Origin: Oscillospiraceae bacterium NTUH-002-81
GTDB taxonomy: Bacteria; Bacillota; Clostridia; Lachnospirales; Lachnospiraceae
DNA: 64,000 bases
Direction: 5' to 3'
Assembly: GCA_032620915.1 (NCBI GenBank)
Contig: CP136052.1
Coordinates: 2,084,501-2,148,500, forward strand
Shown: positions 8,906 through 18,406 of the stretch, piece by piece
Layout of the letters: each line of letters opens with the position of its first letter
Numbering within the stretch: position 1 is the first letter of the stretch
Notes under the pieces: model-generated
What the model saw: the letters and a program-made list of their open reading frames with translations, nothing else
Databases searched by the model: none
Told to the model about the DNA's origin: nothing
Translations under genes and position numbers: made by a program

Positions 8906-10320
8906 TCTGTCTGTTCTCCTTCCACGATGGTCACGCCCAGTTCCTGACAGACCCGATCGATGACAACCTCCAGCTCCTCATCGGTAATGGCAGTCACACG
9001 GCCGCCCTCATACTCGGCGTCCACCCATTCTTTTACTTTTGCCACCAGCGGAGACGTCTTACTTACCTGCCGATCGCCTTTCAGATGATAATAGGTGTTC
9101 ATCCAGTGGGCAATGCCTGCCAGACCGGAAGTATTGGACACAGCCACCAGTACCGGCCGGTTCAGGAACTTTTCTGTATCAAAAATGTTATAAATTTCCT
9201 CGTTTTTCAAAAGACCATCCGCATGAATGCCCGCCCGGGTCACGTTAAAGTTCTTGCCCACAAACGGCGTCCGTGGCGGCAGGGTGTAGCCAATCTCTTT
9301 TTCGTAATACTCTGCCATCTCGGTGATCACCCGCGTATCCATGCCATCCAGGGTGCCGCGCAGCTGGGCATACTCAAACACCATGGCCTCCAGCGGGGTA
9401 TTGCCGGTACGCTCGCCGATGCCGAACAGGGAACAGTTGACACCGCTGGCGCCGTACAGCCATGCGGTGGTGGAGTTGGAAACCGCCTTGTAAAAATCAT
9501 TGTGGCCGTGCCACTCGATCCACTCGGAAGGCACACCGGCATGGGTCGTCAGGCCGTAAATAATGCCCTGGACAGAACGGGGGATCACAGCACCCGGATA
9601 ATTGACGCCGTATCCCATGGTGTCACAGGCACGTACCTTGATGGGCATGTTATACTCCCGGCTCAGTTTCATCAGTTCACAGCAGAACGGAATCACATAG
9701 CCGTAAATATCCGAACGGGTGATATCCTCCAGATGGCACCGGGGAATGATACCCGTCTCCAGGCAGTCACGGATGACGCTTAAGTAGCTCTCCATGGCCT
9801 GTTTTCTCGTCATTTTCATCTTATAGAAAATATGGTAGTCAGAACAGCTGACCAGCACGCCGGTCTCCTTCAGTCCCAGGTCACGGACCAGTTCGAAATC
9901 CTTCTTGCTGGCCCGGATCCAGCTGGTGATCTCCGGGAACTGGTATCCCCGCTCCATACATTTATAAACCGCATCCCGGTCCTTCTTGCTGTATAAGAAA
10001 AATTCGCACTGGCGGATCTTGCCATTGGGGCCGCCCAGGCGGTGCATGTAATCATAAAGAGTCACGATCTGCTCCGTGGAATACGGGGCTCTGGACTGCT
10101 GTCCGTCGCGGAAGGTCGTATCCGTGATCCATATCTCCTCCGGCATATTGTGGGGCACAATACGGTCATTGAATGCAATCTTCGGGACTTCCTCATAAGG
10201 AAACAGGTTGCGGAACACGTTCGGTGTCGGCACGTCTGCCAGATAATACATATGCTCTTCGAGTTCCAGTAAATTCGTCTTTTTGTTAAGCTTCACAGGT
10301 CTGTTTTCCACTGCAGCCAC
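8902..10320 (-). CDS. Putative Re-type citrate synthase (HMGL/isopropylmalate-synthase-like)
   Basis: A 472-residue member of the DRE-TIM lyase-like superfamily: ITDTTFRDGQQSRAPYS (about residues 67-83) carries the metal-binding aspartate, and EWHGHNDFYKAVSNS has the HxH metal site. Homologs are often labelled homocitrate or isopropylmalate synthase. The long N-terminal extension and co-transcription with isocitrate dehydrogenase instead fit Re-citrate synthase as in Clostridium kluyveri, which condenses acetyl-CoA and oxaloacetate in strict anaerobes. No LeuA-type regulatory domain or leu/lys genes are nearby. Superfamily membership is seen; substrate choice is inferred from context. Confidence 0.75.
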   Translation of the reverse strand: MAAVENRPVKLNKKTNLLELEEHMYYLADVPTPNVFRNLFPYEEVPKIAFNDRIVPHNMPEEIWITDTTFRDGQQSRAPYSTEQIVTLYDYMHRLGGPNGKIRQCEFFLYSKKDRDAVYKCMERGYQFPEITSWIRASKKDFELVRDLGLKETGVLVSCSDYHIFYKMKMTRKQAMESYLSVIRDCLETGIIPRCHLEDITRSDIYGYVIPFCCELMKLSREYNMPIKVRACDTMGYGVNYPGAVIPRSVQGIIYGLTTHAGVPSEWIEWHGHNDFYKAVSNSTTAWLYGASGVNCSLFGIGERTGNTPLEAMVFEYAQLRGTLDGMDTRVITEMAEYYEKEIGYTLPPRTPFVGKNFNVTRAGIHADGLLKNEEIYNIFDTEKFLNRPVLVAVSNTSGLAGIAHWMNTYYHLKGDRQVSKTSPLVAKVKEWVDAEYEGGRVTAITDEELEVVIDRVCQELGVTIVEGEQTE

Positions 10321-10339
10321 TCCTTTGTATCTTAGATGT

Positions 10340-10361
10340 GTATAATTGTATACAATTATAC
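10340..10361. promoter_or_regulatory. Perfect 22-bp palindromic operator upstream of the citrate synthase-gntR-icd operon
   Basis: The half-site GTATAATTGTA is followed directly by its exact reverse complement. The core TTGTATACAA matches the style of FCD-type GntR operators. It lies 19 nt upstream of the first gene of the operon that encodes such a regulator, which suggests autoregulation. Confidence 0.8.
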
Positions 10362-10433
10362 GTTATCCGTCAATACTAAATTTTTATAGCAACATAAAAT
10401 TATTCCACGCGAATATACGAACGCACTGTACTC

Positions 10434-10471
10434 AAAAAATGCAGCTGATGGATCATCTCCACCGGCTGCAT
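10434..10471 (-). terminator. Terminator overlapping the end of the DUF1653 gene
   Basis: On the minus strand ATGCAGC (10471-10465) pairs with GCTGCAT (10445-10439), followed by six T. The stem starts within 20 nt upstream of the stop codon, so the hairpin overlaps coding sequence. Confidence 0.75.
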
Positions 10472-11136
10472 TCATATTTTTTCTGTGTGGCCAGATTATC
10501 CCGGATCAGGGAAAAGGCCTCTTCGATTGTCGTATCGCCCAGCGTCACATCCAGGGAAGCCGCCACGGCATTGAGCATGTGCATGTCGGCAATACCCTCC
10601 ATCTCGTCAAAGATACCAAGCCGCTGATCGTACGTCTCCGCATCCAGAAACTTCATCAGAAGGGGATGCACCGCGCCAATGTCCTCGCTGTCCCCGCTGT
10701 CGGCATGATCCGCTTTCGCATCCTGCACTTCGTTTTCTGCTGCGGATATCTTCCCCTGTGCTGTGCTTTTTCCTGTATTCTGGTGCATTGGGCCACCTGT
10801 TTTCCGGGCCCCCTCATCTTCACCAGCTTTTCCTGCGTCTGAGAGCATTCCCGCTTCCTGCGTCTCTGTCCGTCCAGCAGCATCCGTCTCCGCCCGGCGC
10901 AGTACCACCTTCACAAACCGGAACTTCTGCTGCACCTCCGGGTATTTTTCATGATCCACCTCGCTGATGAACTCTTTCAGCGGCCGGACATATACCTTGA
11001 AATCTCCGTATAACGCCTGATAGACCACCAGCGGTTCTTCGGTGTTGGCATCCACCGCCAGATGCAGTACCTGGTACAGACGATTTTTAAAATGGCGGTA
11101 AAAGCCGCCCACCACGGGCATTGTATTTTCTGCCAT
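10453..11136 (-). CDS. DUF1653 domain protein with acidic C-terminal extension
   Basis: A 227-residue protein. Residues about 7-80 match the small DUF1653 fold (GGFYRHFKNRLYQVLHLAVD, then LVVYQALYGDFKVYVRPLKEF), usually found alone in proteins of about 70-90 residues. After it comes a low-complexity, Glu/Ala/Gly-rich linker (about 95-145) and a second small domain (AVHPLLMKFLDAETYDQRLG to SLIRDNLATQKKYE) that I do not recognise. No signal peptide or membrane segment. Function is unknown. Repeat copy C lies just upstream. Confidence 0.85.
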   Translation of the reverse strand: MAENTMPVVGGFYRHFKNRLYQVLHLAVDANTEEPLVVYQALYGDFKVYVRPLKEFISEVDHEKYPEVQQKFRFVKVVLRRAETDAAGRTETQEAGMLSDAGKAGEDEGARKTGGPMHQNTGKSTAQGKISAAENEVQDAKADHADSGDSEDIGAVHPLLMKFLDAETYDQRLGIFDEMEGIADMHMLNAVAASLDVTLGDTTIEEAFSLIRDNLATQKKYECSRWR

Positions 11137-11167
11137 GTATTTTCCTCTTTTCTGCTATAATATATAC

Positions 11168-11385
11168 GATGCTAGGGTCAAAAGGTCTAAGCCCACATGA
11201 GCTTGCTCATAAGTGGGTGAAAGACCTTGGGACCCGCCCCCGATATGAGCATAAAAGCGGGATGATAATCCCACGATATGCGAATAGCGAGGTGCTATGT
11301 GCCGGTGGCACATGTTTAGCACCGACCGAAGCGGAGCGGAGACCGGATTGTGGGAGTGCGTGGCACGGAACAATCCGCAGGCATC
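11168..11385. repeat. GATACCA-family structured repeat, copy C (with extra hairpin)
   Basis: A 218-bp copy ending in GATGC/GCATC, between the subtilisin stop (11399) and the DUF1653 start. It keeps the three family hairpins (AAGGTC/GACCTT enclosing CCCAC/GTGGG and GAGCTTGCTC; GGGAT/ATCCC; GGATTGT/ACAATCC). It also carries an additional one near 11300-11330: GGTGCTA/TTAGCACC with TGTGCC/GGCACA at its tip. The extra arm accounts for its greater length. Confidence 0.75.
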
Positions 11386-11398
11386 AACATCATAATGT

Positions 11399-12286
11399 TT
11401 ATCTATCCTCTAGCAGCCGATCCACCCGGATGCCGCCCCAGGTTCTCCTCTGGCTGCCCCGGGAACGGATATCGTTCGGAATCGGCAAAGCCCGCTCGTA
11501 CAGCCGCATCTTCACCGCCCGGTTATTAAGATCCGGAAATGCCTCCAGCAACAGGGCAATGCAGCCGCTGACCACCGGGGCTGCCATGGACGTACCGCTT
11601 CTTCGCATATACCCATCTTTATGATTCCGGCAGCTGACCACATTGGTTCCCGGCGCCAGGATCTCCGGCTTCACAATACACTCCTCCGTGGGCCCCCTGC
11701 CGGAATAGCCATAGGGGCTCTGCTCCAGACTGCCCACCGTGATGATCTTCCGGCTCACGCCCGGCACCGTGATGCTGCCCTCCCCGGGGCCATTGTTGCC
11801 CGCCGCGGCCACCACCACAAGGCCGGCGTCCCACAGCTGCTCCGCCGCCCGCACCAGCAGGTCATCCTCCCGGCGGCGCTCTCTTGCCACCGCGCCCACA
11901 GAGATATTAACGATCCGAATACCATATTCCTCATAATGGGCCAGCAGCCATCTACAGGCCTCCACCACCGTCTCTGTCTTTCCGCCGCCCTGTTCATCCA
12001 GCACCTTCAGACAGGTCAGCCGGGACAGGGGCGCAATGCCCATATACATCCCTCCGGACGCCTGCCCGCTTCCGGCAAGGATCCCGGACACATGGGTGCC
12101 GTGTCCATGGTCATCGTAGGGCTCTTTTCTCTGATTGACAAAATCCACAAAACCGGCAATATTTGCCGAAAGATCGGGATGCCCTGCCCAGACACCAGTG
12201 TCAAGGACGGCAATCCCGATCCCTTTGCCGAAAATATTTCTGCTGTAAGCGTAGGCAGACCGCAGCAGTGCATGTACCTGGTTCAT
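11399..12286 (-). CDS. Subtilisin-family (S8) serine protease
   Basis: A 295-residue peptidase with the complete catalytic triad: D29 in IAVLDTGVW, H62 in DDHGHGTHVSGIL and the serine near residue 236 in RSGTSMAAPVVSG, plus the oxyanion asparagine in VVVAAAGNNGPG. There is no signal peptide, no membrane segment and almost no propeptide: the catalytic domain starts about 15 residues from the N-terminus. This suggests an intracellular enzyme, like the intracellular subtilisins of Bacillus. The stop lies 14 nt from repeat copy C. Substrate unknown. Confidence 0.92.
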   Translation of the reverse strand: MNQVHALLRSAYAYSRNIFGKGIGIAVLDTGVWAGHPDLSANIAGFVDFVNQRKEPYDDHGHGTHVSGILAGSGQASGGMYMGIAPLSRLTCLKVLDEQGGGKTETVVEACRWLLAHYEEYGIRIVNISVGAVARERRREDDLLVRAAEQLWDAGLVVVAAAGNNGPGEGSITVPGVSRKIITVGSLEQSPYGYSGRGPTEECIVKPEILAPGTNVVSCRNHKDGYMRRSGTSMAAPVVSGCIALLLEAFPDLNNRAVKMRLYERALPIPNDIRSRGSQRRTWGGIRVDRLLEDR

Positions 12287-12370
12287 CTTGCCTCCGGGTT
12301 CCTTCTCTCACTGCTATAGTATGCCGAAAATCCCAAAACGCCTGTCGCTATCTTACCAATTCTTCCTCTT

Positions 12371-12451
12371 CATTCGCATATCATCACATGTCCCAATTTC
12401 TTTCGCTCACTTACATGCAAGCATGTGTGAGCTCAGATCTTTGCACTCTGA
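12371..12451. repeat. Degenerate GATACCA-family repeat, copy D
   Basis: Keeps the family core ATTCGCATATC and the third hairpin (GCTCAC...ACATGC AA GCATGT..GTGAGC) but has lost the GATACCA ends and the middle stem. It lies between deoD and the subtilisin gene. The rest of this 190-bp gap shows nothing else. Confidence 0.55.
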
Positions 12452-12474
12452 TTTCCTCTCATCTGGCTGCCGCA

Positions 12475-13182
12475 CTACAGCGCGATGGCCGTCTCCAGTG
12501 CCGTCGTCATCATGTTGACAAAACCGGTCTCCCGCTCCGCTGCCGACATTTCCTTATGGTTCACCATGGAATCCGATACGGTGAAAATGCCCAGCGCGTT
12601 CACACCGGCCCGGGCTGCATTGCAGTACAGGGCAAAGCTTTCCATCTCTGCACACATAATGCCCATCTTCGCCCAGATCTTCCATTCTTCTGTTTCATTG
12701 TAGAAAATATCAGAGGAAAGGATGTTGCCCACCCGATAAGGATAACCGTGACGGGCTGCTGTCTCCTGTGCGATCTTTAAAAGCGGATAAGAAGCGATGG
12801 CAGAGAACGTGCCAGGCAGCTGATACTGATGCGCATAGTTGGTGTCTGTGCTGGCACCGGCTGCCATGATGATCTCACCAAGCTCAATATCCTCCTGCAT
12901 GGCACCGCAGGAACCGATGCGGATCAGATTCTCCACGCCATACATATGAATGAGCTCATAGCTGTAAATACCGATGGAAGCGCAGCCCATGCCCGTTCCC
13001 ATGACGGATACCTCTTTTCCCTCGTACGTTCCTGTATAGCCAAACATATTTCTTACTGCATTAAACTGTACCGGATTGGTCAGAAAATGCTCTGCAATGT
13101 ATTTTGCCCGCAGCGGATCGCCCGGAAGAAGTACCGTTTTCGCGATCTGTCCCTTCTCTGCGCCATTATGTGGTGTTCCCAT
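12475..13182 (-). CDS. deoD: Purine-nucleoside phosphorylase, DeoD type
   Basis: A 235-residue hexameric-type phosphorylase that splits purine (deoxy)nucleosides with phosphate for salvage. Motifs: MGTPHNGAEKGQIAKTVLLPGDPLRA at the start; MGMGCASIGIYSYEL-like phosphate and ribose contacts (MGTGMGCASIGIYSYELI); and MCAEMESFALYCNA, the ribose-binding MExxAL motif. The catalytic Asp lies in FTVSDSMVNH. Length is normal. Start follows GGGGAG. It probably forms its own unit 66 nt downstream of the DUF218 gene. Confidence 0.96.
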   Translation of the reverse strand: MGTPHNGAEKGQIAKTVLLPGDPLRAKYIAEHFLTNPVQFNAVRNMFGYTGTYEGKEVSVMGTGMGCASIGIYSYELIHMYGVENLIRIGSCGAMQEDIELGEIIMAAGASTDTNYAHQYQLPGTFSAIASYPLLKIAQETAARHGYPYRVGNILSSDIFYNETEEWKIWAKMGIMCAEMESFALYCNAARAGVNALGIFTVSDSMVNHKEMSAAERETGFVNMMTTALETAIAL

Positions 13183-13248
13183 AAAAAACTCCCCTTTCTG
13201 ATAAATGCCGTCTTCGACGTCGCTTCCTTTTCTTTTGCGCTGATACCA

Positions 13249-14125
13249 TCATAACACATTTCCTCTGAAAATTTCTACCGTAAACGTCATAAATTCCCGC
13301 ACCATGTAATGTGGAAGCATCCATCCGCCAAAGGGCGCTGCGATGCCGCACACCTGCGTAAATCCGGCACTTTTCGCCAACAGCAGGGAACGGAAAATAT
13401 GAAAATTGCTGGTGACGACGCCCACGGTCGCTCCGTCCTCCACCAGCGGTCTGGAATACTGAAAATTCTCTGCCGTGGTGGTGGCCTGTTCCTCCAGTGT
13501 GATCCGCTGCCGGGCGATGCCCAGTCCTTCCAGCGTGCGGGCAATACATGCTGCCTCACTGATCCGGCCGCCGCCCAGCCCCCCGGTGGCAATGACCTTC
13601 GTCTCCGGATGGTTTTTCAGATAATCGTATGCGGTGAGAATACGCTGCTCCAGCGCCGGGCTTGGCTGTTCTCCCACCACGCCTCCGCCCAGGATGATAA
13701 CATAATCCAGACTTTCCTTCGTCGCGGTTCCAGTCTGTCCGTCCACTGCCTTTTCATCTGCCGCTTCCGCAGACGGGAGCACCATATCCGGCACCTCTGC
13801 TGCACTTACTGTTGTATCCGGTGCAGTCTGCGTCATGCCCCAGACCACACCGATCTCAAACAGAAAAAATGCCAGGAAAAGCAGAGCCGTAAGCCCCGCC
13901 GCGATTTTTTCCGGCCAGATACCAGAAGCCACCGGTCGGCACTTTGGAAAGCAGCATGGCCGTTCCAAAGCAGAGCACGGAAAACAACGGCCACACCCAC
14001 AGCCCGGAGGTGTCAAGGCCACTGACCAGAAGGCATCCCATGTAGTAAAACAGGCTGCCGCACCCGGCGGCCACCGCCAGCCACGAAAATCTCCCTGCCT
14101 TCTTTTTCTCTATCAATTCCGGCAT
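13249..14125 (-). pseudogene. YdcF/SanA-like DUF218 membrane protein, frameshifted
   Basis: N-terminal membrane part (MPELIEKKKAGRFSWLAVAA, helices LFYYMGCLLVSGL and WPLFSVLCFGTAMLLSKVP) reads from 14125. The continuing part (helix GLTALLFLAFFLFEIGVVWG, then a periplasm-type DUF218 domain DYVIILGGGVVGEQPSPALEQRI, ATGGLGGG, ATTTAENFQYSRPL, VVTSNFHIFRSLLLAK) is in another frame. A run of six A (13905-13910, T on the plus strand) should be seven: GKKIAAGLTALLF would then join the halves into about 292 residues. DUF218 proteins are linked to cell-envelope barrier function; the substrate is unknown. It overlaps the upstream 52-residue gene by 13 nt. Confidence 0.82.
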
Positions 14126-14271
14126 TTTCTCTTCTTCTGCAAAGTCCAGCCGATCCCTGCGCCAATGGCCAAACCAGCCAGGCTGCCCAAAGTCTCATGT
14201 AGACTTTTCCCAATGAAAAATCCGATCACAGCGCCTGTATACCACTTGCATATAACATCCGATAGCGTCAT
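14113..14271 (-). CDS. Small glycine-zipper membrane protein
   Basis: A 52-residue protein starting at an ATG that directly abuts the TAA of the EAL gene, with AGAGG upstream inside that gene. After a short polar start (MTLSDVICKWYTG) it has two small-residue-rich hydrophobic segments, AVIGFFIGKSL and LAGLAIGAGIGWTL, then a basic tail (QKKRKCRN). The GxxxG-like spacing fits a glycine zipper. It overlaps the downstream DUF218 gene by 13 nt, so both are probably made together. Not recognised beyond that. Confidence 0.6.
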   Translation of the reverse strand: MTLSDVICKWYTGAVIGFFIGKSLHETLGSLAGLAIGAGIGWTLQKKRKCRN

Positions 14272-16414
14272 TTACATCATCCTCTCCCGCTGCTGCACAT
14301 ACGCGACGAACTCCTGCTCCGGCATGGGTTTCGCATAATAGAAGCCCTGTACCGCGTCACAGTTCAGGCACTTCAGGATCTCCAGCTGCTCTCCGGTCTC
14401 CACGCCTTCCGCCACGACCTTCATCCCCAGCAGCCTTGCCAGCGTGATGACCTGCTCCACCAGCGTTCTTCCCGTCTTCTGGCACACATCATCGATCAGA
14501 CTCTTGTCGATCTTCAAAGTAGAGAACGGGAACTGGTTCAGGCTGATCAGAGAAGAATACCCGGCGCCAAAATCATCAATGTGCAGCTGGAACCCGGCAT
14601 CTGCCAGCTTCCCGGTGGTCTCTTTGATCCTGTCATTGTAGATGGCCGCCGACTCTGTGAGCTCGATGGGCACACAGGAGAACGGAATGCCGTTTTCTTT
14701 TACGATCGCGATATACCGCTCTGCCACGTCCCCGTGCAGCACACTGGATCTGGAAAGATTGATGGAGATCGGCAGAAGTTCCGCCCCTTCCTCCATTTTT
14801 CTTCTCTGCACGCGGCATACCTGGCGGAACATATACTCATCCAGCCTTACGATCAGCCCGTCCTTTTCATAAACCGGGATAAAATCTCCCGGCGGGATCA
14901 GCGCTTTTCCGTCCTTTTTCCAGCGGACCAGTGCCTCTGCCCCGATGATACGCTCCGTGGCAATATCCACCTTCGGCTGATAGTAGACAACAAATTCCTC
15001 TTTTTCCAGCGCGGTGTCAAAACTGTTTTCGATCATCTGGATATACATGCGTTTTTGTGCCATTTCTTCTGTATAATATGCCACATCGCAGCAGTCGTAA
15101 TGATCCTCCACGGTTTCCAGCGCCATCGCCGCAAAATCACAGATGGCGGAAAAAGGGCAGATGTTTGTCTATATTTTCATATACACCATATTTGACCTTC
15201 CACTCTTTCATGGGAGATTGTTCTGCGATCTCATTGACAACATCTTCCATCTTGGACATGCTTACCTTCTCTGTCCCCCAGAGCAGGCACAGGAAGGAGG
15301 AAATGCCCTTTCTTCCGACGATTCCGTGTTTCTCCGTATCATTGTAGGCGGATGCCAGATAACAAAGCATCTCGTCCGCTTTTTTCGCTCCATAAATACT
15401 CTTTAGCATCTGAAAATCCCGGATCTTTGCGATCACCAGATGCATCGGGACATCAGCTTTTGCCTTCAGGAGCAGTCTGGCATAGTGCATAAAAGCCTGC
15501 TCCGTATAAAGCCCTGTCAGCTCGTCGTGCTCCACGGCAGCAAGGGTCAGGGCCGACTCTTTCAGCTTGATCACATTGCCGATTCTTCCCCTGACGATAT
15601 CCGCATTGTACGGTTTTCGGATAAAATCAGACGCCCCCAGATTCAGGCAGGTCAGCTCTGCGTCCGCATCGTCATTGGCGGTGATCACAATGACCGGAAC
15701 CGAGGATAACAGCATATCCTCCCGGATCCGTTTCAGAAACTGCGGCCCGTCGCACACCGGCATCTGCATGTCCAGCAAAATCACAGACAGCTCTTTACAA
15801 TTCTGTTCCAGTATCTCAAAACCGACCTTGCCATTTTCCGCAGTGAGGATCTCGTATCTGTCCTGCAGGATCTCTCGCAGCATTTCCCGGTTCAGCGCGT
15901 TGTCATCAATAATCAGAAGCTTTCGTTTTCCCGCTGTCATCCCCGACTGCACGATCTCTTCCAGTTCATTTCTTCTGACATCGGCATCCTCATTGGCAAA
16001 AGCAAACACGATCCTTCGAAACGCATCCGCCCCGCCGATTCTGGCACATTTCATATAATAATACGAAATCGCGCCCTCCCGTTTCACCCGGTAATGCACG
16101 GTAAACTGCGGCACCTGCCGAAGCTGCGCACATACATTGTCAAAATCCATGACTGACTGCATTTTCTTCTTATCCTCTGAAAATACATTCGTCTCAATGT
16201 AATTCTGGATCGCGGCTTTGTATGGCTGCTTCTGGTGTAAAACTTCCTTTACCCCAACCTTCTCATTCTCGTAACGGTAAATCTCTATGTTCTGACTTTC
16301 ACAGTCAACCAGATAAATATTGCTGAATTCATTTCCCAGGACACCGATAATGTCAGCAATTCCCAATGTTTCTTCCGCTTGCCCCTCACGCTTTTCTGCA
16401 GAAACATGGTTCAC
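14272..16414 (-). pseudogene. Response regulator with GGDEF-like and EAL domains, frameshifted
   Basis: A cyclic-di-GMP signalling protein. From the GTG at 16414: a sensory N-terminal part (about 1-165), a receiver domain (KRKLLIIDDNALNREMLREI, phospho-acceptor D in VILLDMQMPVCDG, KPY near 275), then a degenerate GGDEF domain (ALTLAAVEHDELTGLYTEQAF; the GGDEF motif reads ISSFL, so probably inactive). The EAL phosphodiesterase domain continues in another frame (GAEALVRWK, SINLSRSS, IELTESA, HIDDFGAGYSSL, VAEGVET). An extra base in a five-A run (15150-15154, plus strand) ends the first reading at 15137; LPFSAICDFAAMALETVED rejoins them. Total about 713 residues. Confidence 0.88.
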
Positions 16415-16589
16415 TTATCATCACTCCCTGTTAAAATTTTATCTTGTATATTTAACATACGACAGTATATCATAAAATAAAACAGGCAGCCATAGGCAAT
16501 ATCCGTATTATTTCATTTACTTATTTTTTCATCCCGATCAGCAGCAGCCACCTCCAGGGCGAGCTCCGTTCCAGTGGCTCCGATGCTGC

Positions 16590-17135
16590 CTAGAGCGCCG
16601 TCCCCCTCTTCGGGAGAAAGAAACGGCTCATATCGGTGTGCTCCAGCTCCAGCAGCGCCACCTTTTTGCGGATGCCTCCCGCATACCCCGTCAGGCTGCC
16701 GTTTGTTCCCACCACCCGATGGCAGGGAATGATGATGGACACCTGGTTGTGCCCCACGGCCCCGCCCACCGCCTGGGCAGACATATGAGGCATGTTCTGC
16801 TGATTGGCCATCTGTCCGGCAATCTCCCCGTAGGTCATCGTCTGCCCGTAGGGAATCGTAAGCAGAATCTGCCAAACCGCCTGCCGGAATGCCGAACCTG
16901 CCGGATGAAGCGGCGGCGTGAACGCAGGCTCTTCCCCGGAAAAATACCGATCCAGCCACTGCTTTGCCTCTGTCAGAATCGGTGTTTCCTGTGAAATGTG
17001 CGCCTCAGGCAACGTATTGGCAAAATATTTCTGCCTCTCGAACCACAGTCCCGTCAACCCGATTTCATCCGCTGCCAGTAAAATATTGCCCAGCGGCGAT
17101 TCATATGTACAAGTAGATACGCATTTTATGTCCAT
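16590..17135 (-). CDS. ogt: Methylated-DNA--protein-cysteine methyltransferase
   Basis: A 181-residue repair protein that transfers the methyl group from O6-methylguanine to its own cysteine. The active-site motif is IIPCHRVVGTNGSLTGYAGG; the DNA-binding helix region includes FRQAVWQILLTIPYGQTMTYGEIA. The start at 17135 (MDIKCVST, GGAG upstream) is preferred to longer readings without family similarity. It overlaps the stop of the MFS gene by 10 nt. The reverse-frame reading 16513-16959 is a shadow. The 175 bp downstream to the signalling gene start show only that gene's promoter region. Confidence 0.94.
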   Translation of the reverse strand: MDIKCVSTCTYESPLGNILLAADEIGLTGLWFERQKYFANTLPEAHISQETPILTEAKQWLDRYFSGEEPAFTPPLHPAGSAFRQAVWQILLTIPYGQTMTYGEIAGQMANQQNMPHMSAQAVGGAVGHNQVSIIIPCHRVVGTNGSLTGYAGGIRKKVALLELEHTDMSRFFLPKRGTAL

Positions 17136-18352
17136 TCTTTTTTCTCCAGCCACACGGCAACACCCAGATGCACCAGACACACGGCTGCGCCCAGCACGAA
17201 CACCCACTCCGGTCCTACGAATTTCCAGACTGCGCCCAGCAGACCGGAGACGGTCACTGCCAGCACATGATCCACGCTGAGGCCGAAGGACAGATTTTCC
17301 ATCACATCTGCCGGGGAATCACTGAGCTTTTTCATCAGCATCACATGGACGGCGTTGAAATGATCTGCGATCATGATAAAAATATAGGCGGTAAACGCAA
17401 AGAGCAGCTCCGTCGTTCCCGTAAACCGGCCGGTTGTGATCCCGTGCACCGCCCATGCCGCATATAAAAAGATGGCGCCGATGGAAACACTTTCCAGCAC
17501 CAGGCCCTTTTTCACACCGTACCGATCCAGGAATTTTCCGATCTGCGGCGCCACGATGCTGCTGCAAAAATGTGCCACAATCCCGAGAAGTGCCACCGTA
17601 TCAGCTCCCATCTCCAGGAGTTCAATGATAATCCACGGGGCAAACACCAGACGCATCCGCTTCTGGAAACCGTAGACGCCGGTCACCACATAGTACGGAA
17701 TGTACTTTTTCTTCACCGGCAGCCCTTTTTTCTTCTCATCATGCTTTCGGATATCAAGGGACGGCATTTCCCGTTTCAGTCTGACCAGAAAAACCAAGGC
17801 TACCGCAGCAATGACAAATGCCAGGCAAAAGGACGGCAGGATCCCTTTTCCCGGACGGAACCAGAAAAATCCGTACCGGAAACCGATAAAAACAAGCAGG
17901 GACGCTGCCATGGAACCCATCGTTGCGTAGCCGCGGTATTTTCCCAGAAAGGTGCCCGTCTTCCCCTCATCGGCAAGATCCATGGCGAGCGCATCCCGGA
18001 TCGGCATGGTCAGATGATCGCCCAGCGAATAGACAAATACAAAAAGCTGCATGAGCAAATAGCCCGGAGACAGTACGCCCAGCACGAACATTCCCAGCCC
18101 GTACAGGCAGAAGCTGATCATGGCCAGGGTCACATTGCCGCAGCCGGACAGTGCTGCGATCACCAGAACACCCACCACGCCCGGAAGCTCTCTGGGAATC
18201 TCCAGCAGGCCCCTCTGCACGGAATCCACCAGGAAGACACCCTTGAAATAATTGGAAATGATACTGCCGCCAAAGCCGACGGCAACCGTGAATAAAACAA
18301 AGGCAATGAGAAACAGCCGCCTCGCCTTCTCTTTTTTCATCTGTTCTGTCAT
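17126..18352 (-). CDS. Major facilitator superfamily transporter
   Basis: A 408-residue membrane protein with about 12 hydrophobic helices in two halves joined by a basic cytoplasmic loop (LDIRKHDEKKKGLPVKKKY, about residues 200-220). The loop between helices 2 and 3 is not a classical sugar-porter motif, though AMDLADEGKTGTFLGKYRG resembles the conserved loop of drug- and peptide-type MFS carriers. Substrate unknown. Start MTEQMKKEKARR. Overlaps ogt by 10 nt. Confidence 0.88.
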   Translation of the reverse strand: MTEQMKKEKARRLFLIAFVLFTVAVGFGGSIISNYFKGVFLVDSVQRGLLEIPRELPGVVGVLVIAALSGCGNVTLAMISFCLYGLGMFVLGVLSPGYLLMQLFVFVYSLGDHLTMPIRDALAMDLADEGKTGTFLGKYRGYATMGSMAASLLVFIGFRYGFFWFRPGKGILPSFCLAFVIAAVALVFLVRLKREMPSLDIRKHDEKKKGLPVKKKYIPYYVVTGVYGFQKRMRLVFAPWIIIELLEMGADTVALLGIVAHFCSSIVAPQIGKFLDRYGVKKGLVLESVSIGAIFLYAAWAVHGITTGRFTGTTELLFAFTAYIFIMIADHFNAVHVMLMKKLSDSPADVMENLSFGLSVDHVLAVTVSGLLGAVWKFVGPEWVFVLGAAVCLVHLGVAVWLEKKEWT

Positions 18353-18406
18353 TCTTTTTCCCCTCCATGCACAAATATTTTATGTTCCTTATATTATAGC
18401 AAACGG

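Noticed and set aside
11155..11373. 72-codon minus-strand open frame inside repeat copy C
   Set aside because: Follows the repeat sequence exactly and is not open in the other copies.
16513..16959. 148-codon minus-strand frame overlapping ogt
   Set aside because: Frame-shifted shadow of ogt; the methyltransferase frame has the PCHR motif.
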